A stretch of 11,345 bases of DNA from positions 1 through 11,345 of the forward strand of contig JAISQV010000043.1 in assembly GCA_031273985.1 (NCBI GenBank). The letters run 5' to 3'. The notes beneath the pieces were generated by a model, which saw nothing but the letters and a program-made list of their open reading frames with translations, was not told the DNA's origin and did no database searches. Source of the DNA: Spirochaetaceae bacterium (GTDB lineage Bacteria; Spirochaetota; Spirochaetia; Treponematales; Breznakiellaceae). Shown here one piece after another: positions 11,133-11,345 of the stretch. Each line of letters opens with the position of its first letter. The stretch's first letter is position 1. The position numbers and the translations under genes were made by a program.

Positions 11133-11345
11133 TCAGCGGGACGAGCCGTTCAGCGCCTGGACTATGTAGAGCCCCTTGGTCTCAAGCAGATCGATGAGGG
11201 CGCCTTCGTTGTTCTGCGCGACCCGTCCCTTCCCGTCTATCAGCACCCGGACCACCGGCGTCAGGGGGGAGGCGGCCTTGACCTCCGTAACCCGCGCAAT
11301 GGAATCATCGTTCAGCTTCACCGTGGAGCCTATGGGATAGATACC
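11133..11345 (-). CDS. C-terminal end of a probable HD-GYP domain protein (partial)
   Basis: Only the last 70 residues are in the window; the frame is open to the right edge and ends at TGA 11133-11135. The fragment (IYPIGSTVKLNDDSIARVTE, then PVVRVLIDGKGR and ALIDLLETKGLYIVQAL) matches the small beta-rich tail after the HD-GYP catalytic domain in many spirochaete and other bacterial proteins (P-x-G-S-x-V-x-L-N ... P-V-V-x-V-l-D-x-x-G ... i-D-L). Such proteins hydrolyse cyclic di-GMP. The catalytic HD and GYP motifs lie outside the window, so activity cannot be judged. The GTG at 11319-11321 is internal, not a start. It would oppose the diguanylate cyclase encoded about 1.4 kb downstream on the same strand. 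Confidence 0.6.
   Translation of the reverse strand, partial: GIYPIGSTVKLNDDSIARVTEVKAASPLTPVVRVLIDGKGRVAQNNEGALIDLLETKGLYIVQALNGSSR

Overview
The window looks like a GC-rich chromosomal segment from a spirochaete, most plausibly a Treponema-like member of Spirochaetota. The reasons are a C-terminal tail typical of spirochaete HD-GYP proteins, a small FlgM-like ORF, a conserved GAF-like/GGDEF protein, and gene gaps full of degenerate CACGAAGG/CACGGAC repeats, which I recall from environmental treponeme genomes. The lineage call is inference from gene content and no database was consulted. There are twelve supported coding regions, no rRNA or tRNA genes and no CRISPR array.

Left part (1-4618). 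A leftward formate/nitrite-transporter family gene (198-1049) is divergent from a rightward cobalamin-binding-type radical SAM gene (1283-2734). A 610-base gap (2735-3344) follows. It holds a single-orientation repeat tract, a perfect 18-bp inverted repeat that looks like a terminator, and a 191-base region that folds on paper into a closed multi-branch structure with a GNRA-loop hairpin. Next is a rightward two-gene unit joined by an ATGA overlap: a pentapeptide-repeat protein with an N-terminal CCCH zinc motif, and a metallo-beta-lactamase-fold hydrolase whose metal motif reads HxHxSH instead of HxHxDH.

Middle (4619-7816). A convergent gap with nested inverted repeats separates the MBL gene from a leftward unit read as luxS, ettA, STAS-domain gene, with gaps of 2 and 13 bases. 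The luxS leader has two hairpins just before its Shine-Dalgarno. The 447-base gap upstream of luxS is a repeat island of an inverted CACGAAGG pair followed by GC-rich hairpins.

Right part (7817-11345). A very compact leftward operon reads yraN, a 66-codon small ORF, a zinc-ribbon protein with an RG-rich N-terminus, a diguanylate cyclase, and mtnN. Four of the junctions overlap or are 1 base apart. Upstream of it, a 313-base gap carries nine copies of the 8-mer ACTTTTCC (both orientations), two tandem-repeat blocks and a 59-bp palindrome flanked by CACG duplications, which looks like a tiny transposable element. The window ends inside a leftward gene whose tail resembles an HD-GYP phosphodiesterase.

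Together, mtnN and luxS supply the two steps that turn S-adenosylhomocysteine into homocysteine plus the AI-2 precursor. They sit next to a c-di-GMP synthase with a likely c-di-GMP phosphodiesterase nearby, so methyl recycling/AI-2 and c-di-GMP turnover are physically grouped. No obviously new multi-gene system is visible. The least explained signals are the structured 3102-3292 element, the ACTTTTCC repeat cluster with its palindromic insertion, and the FlgM-like small ORF.
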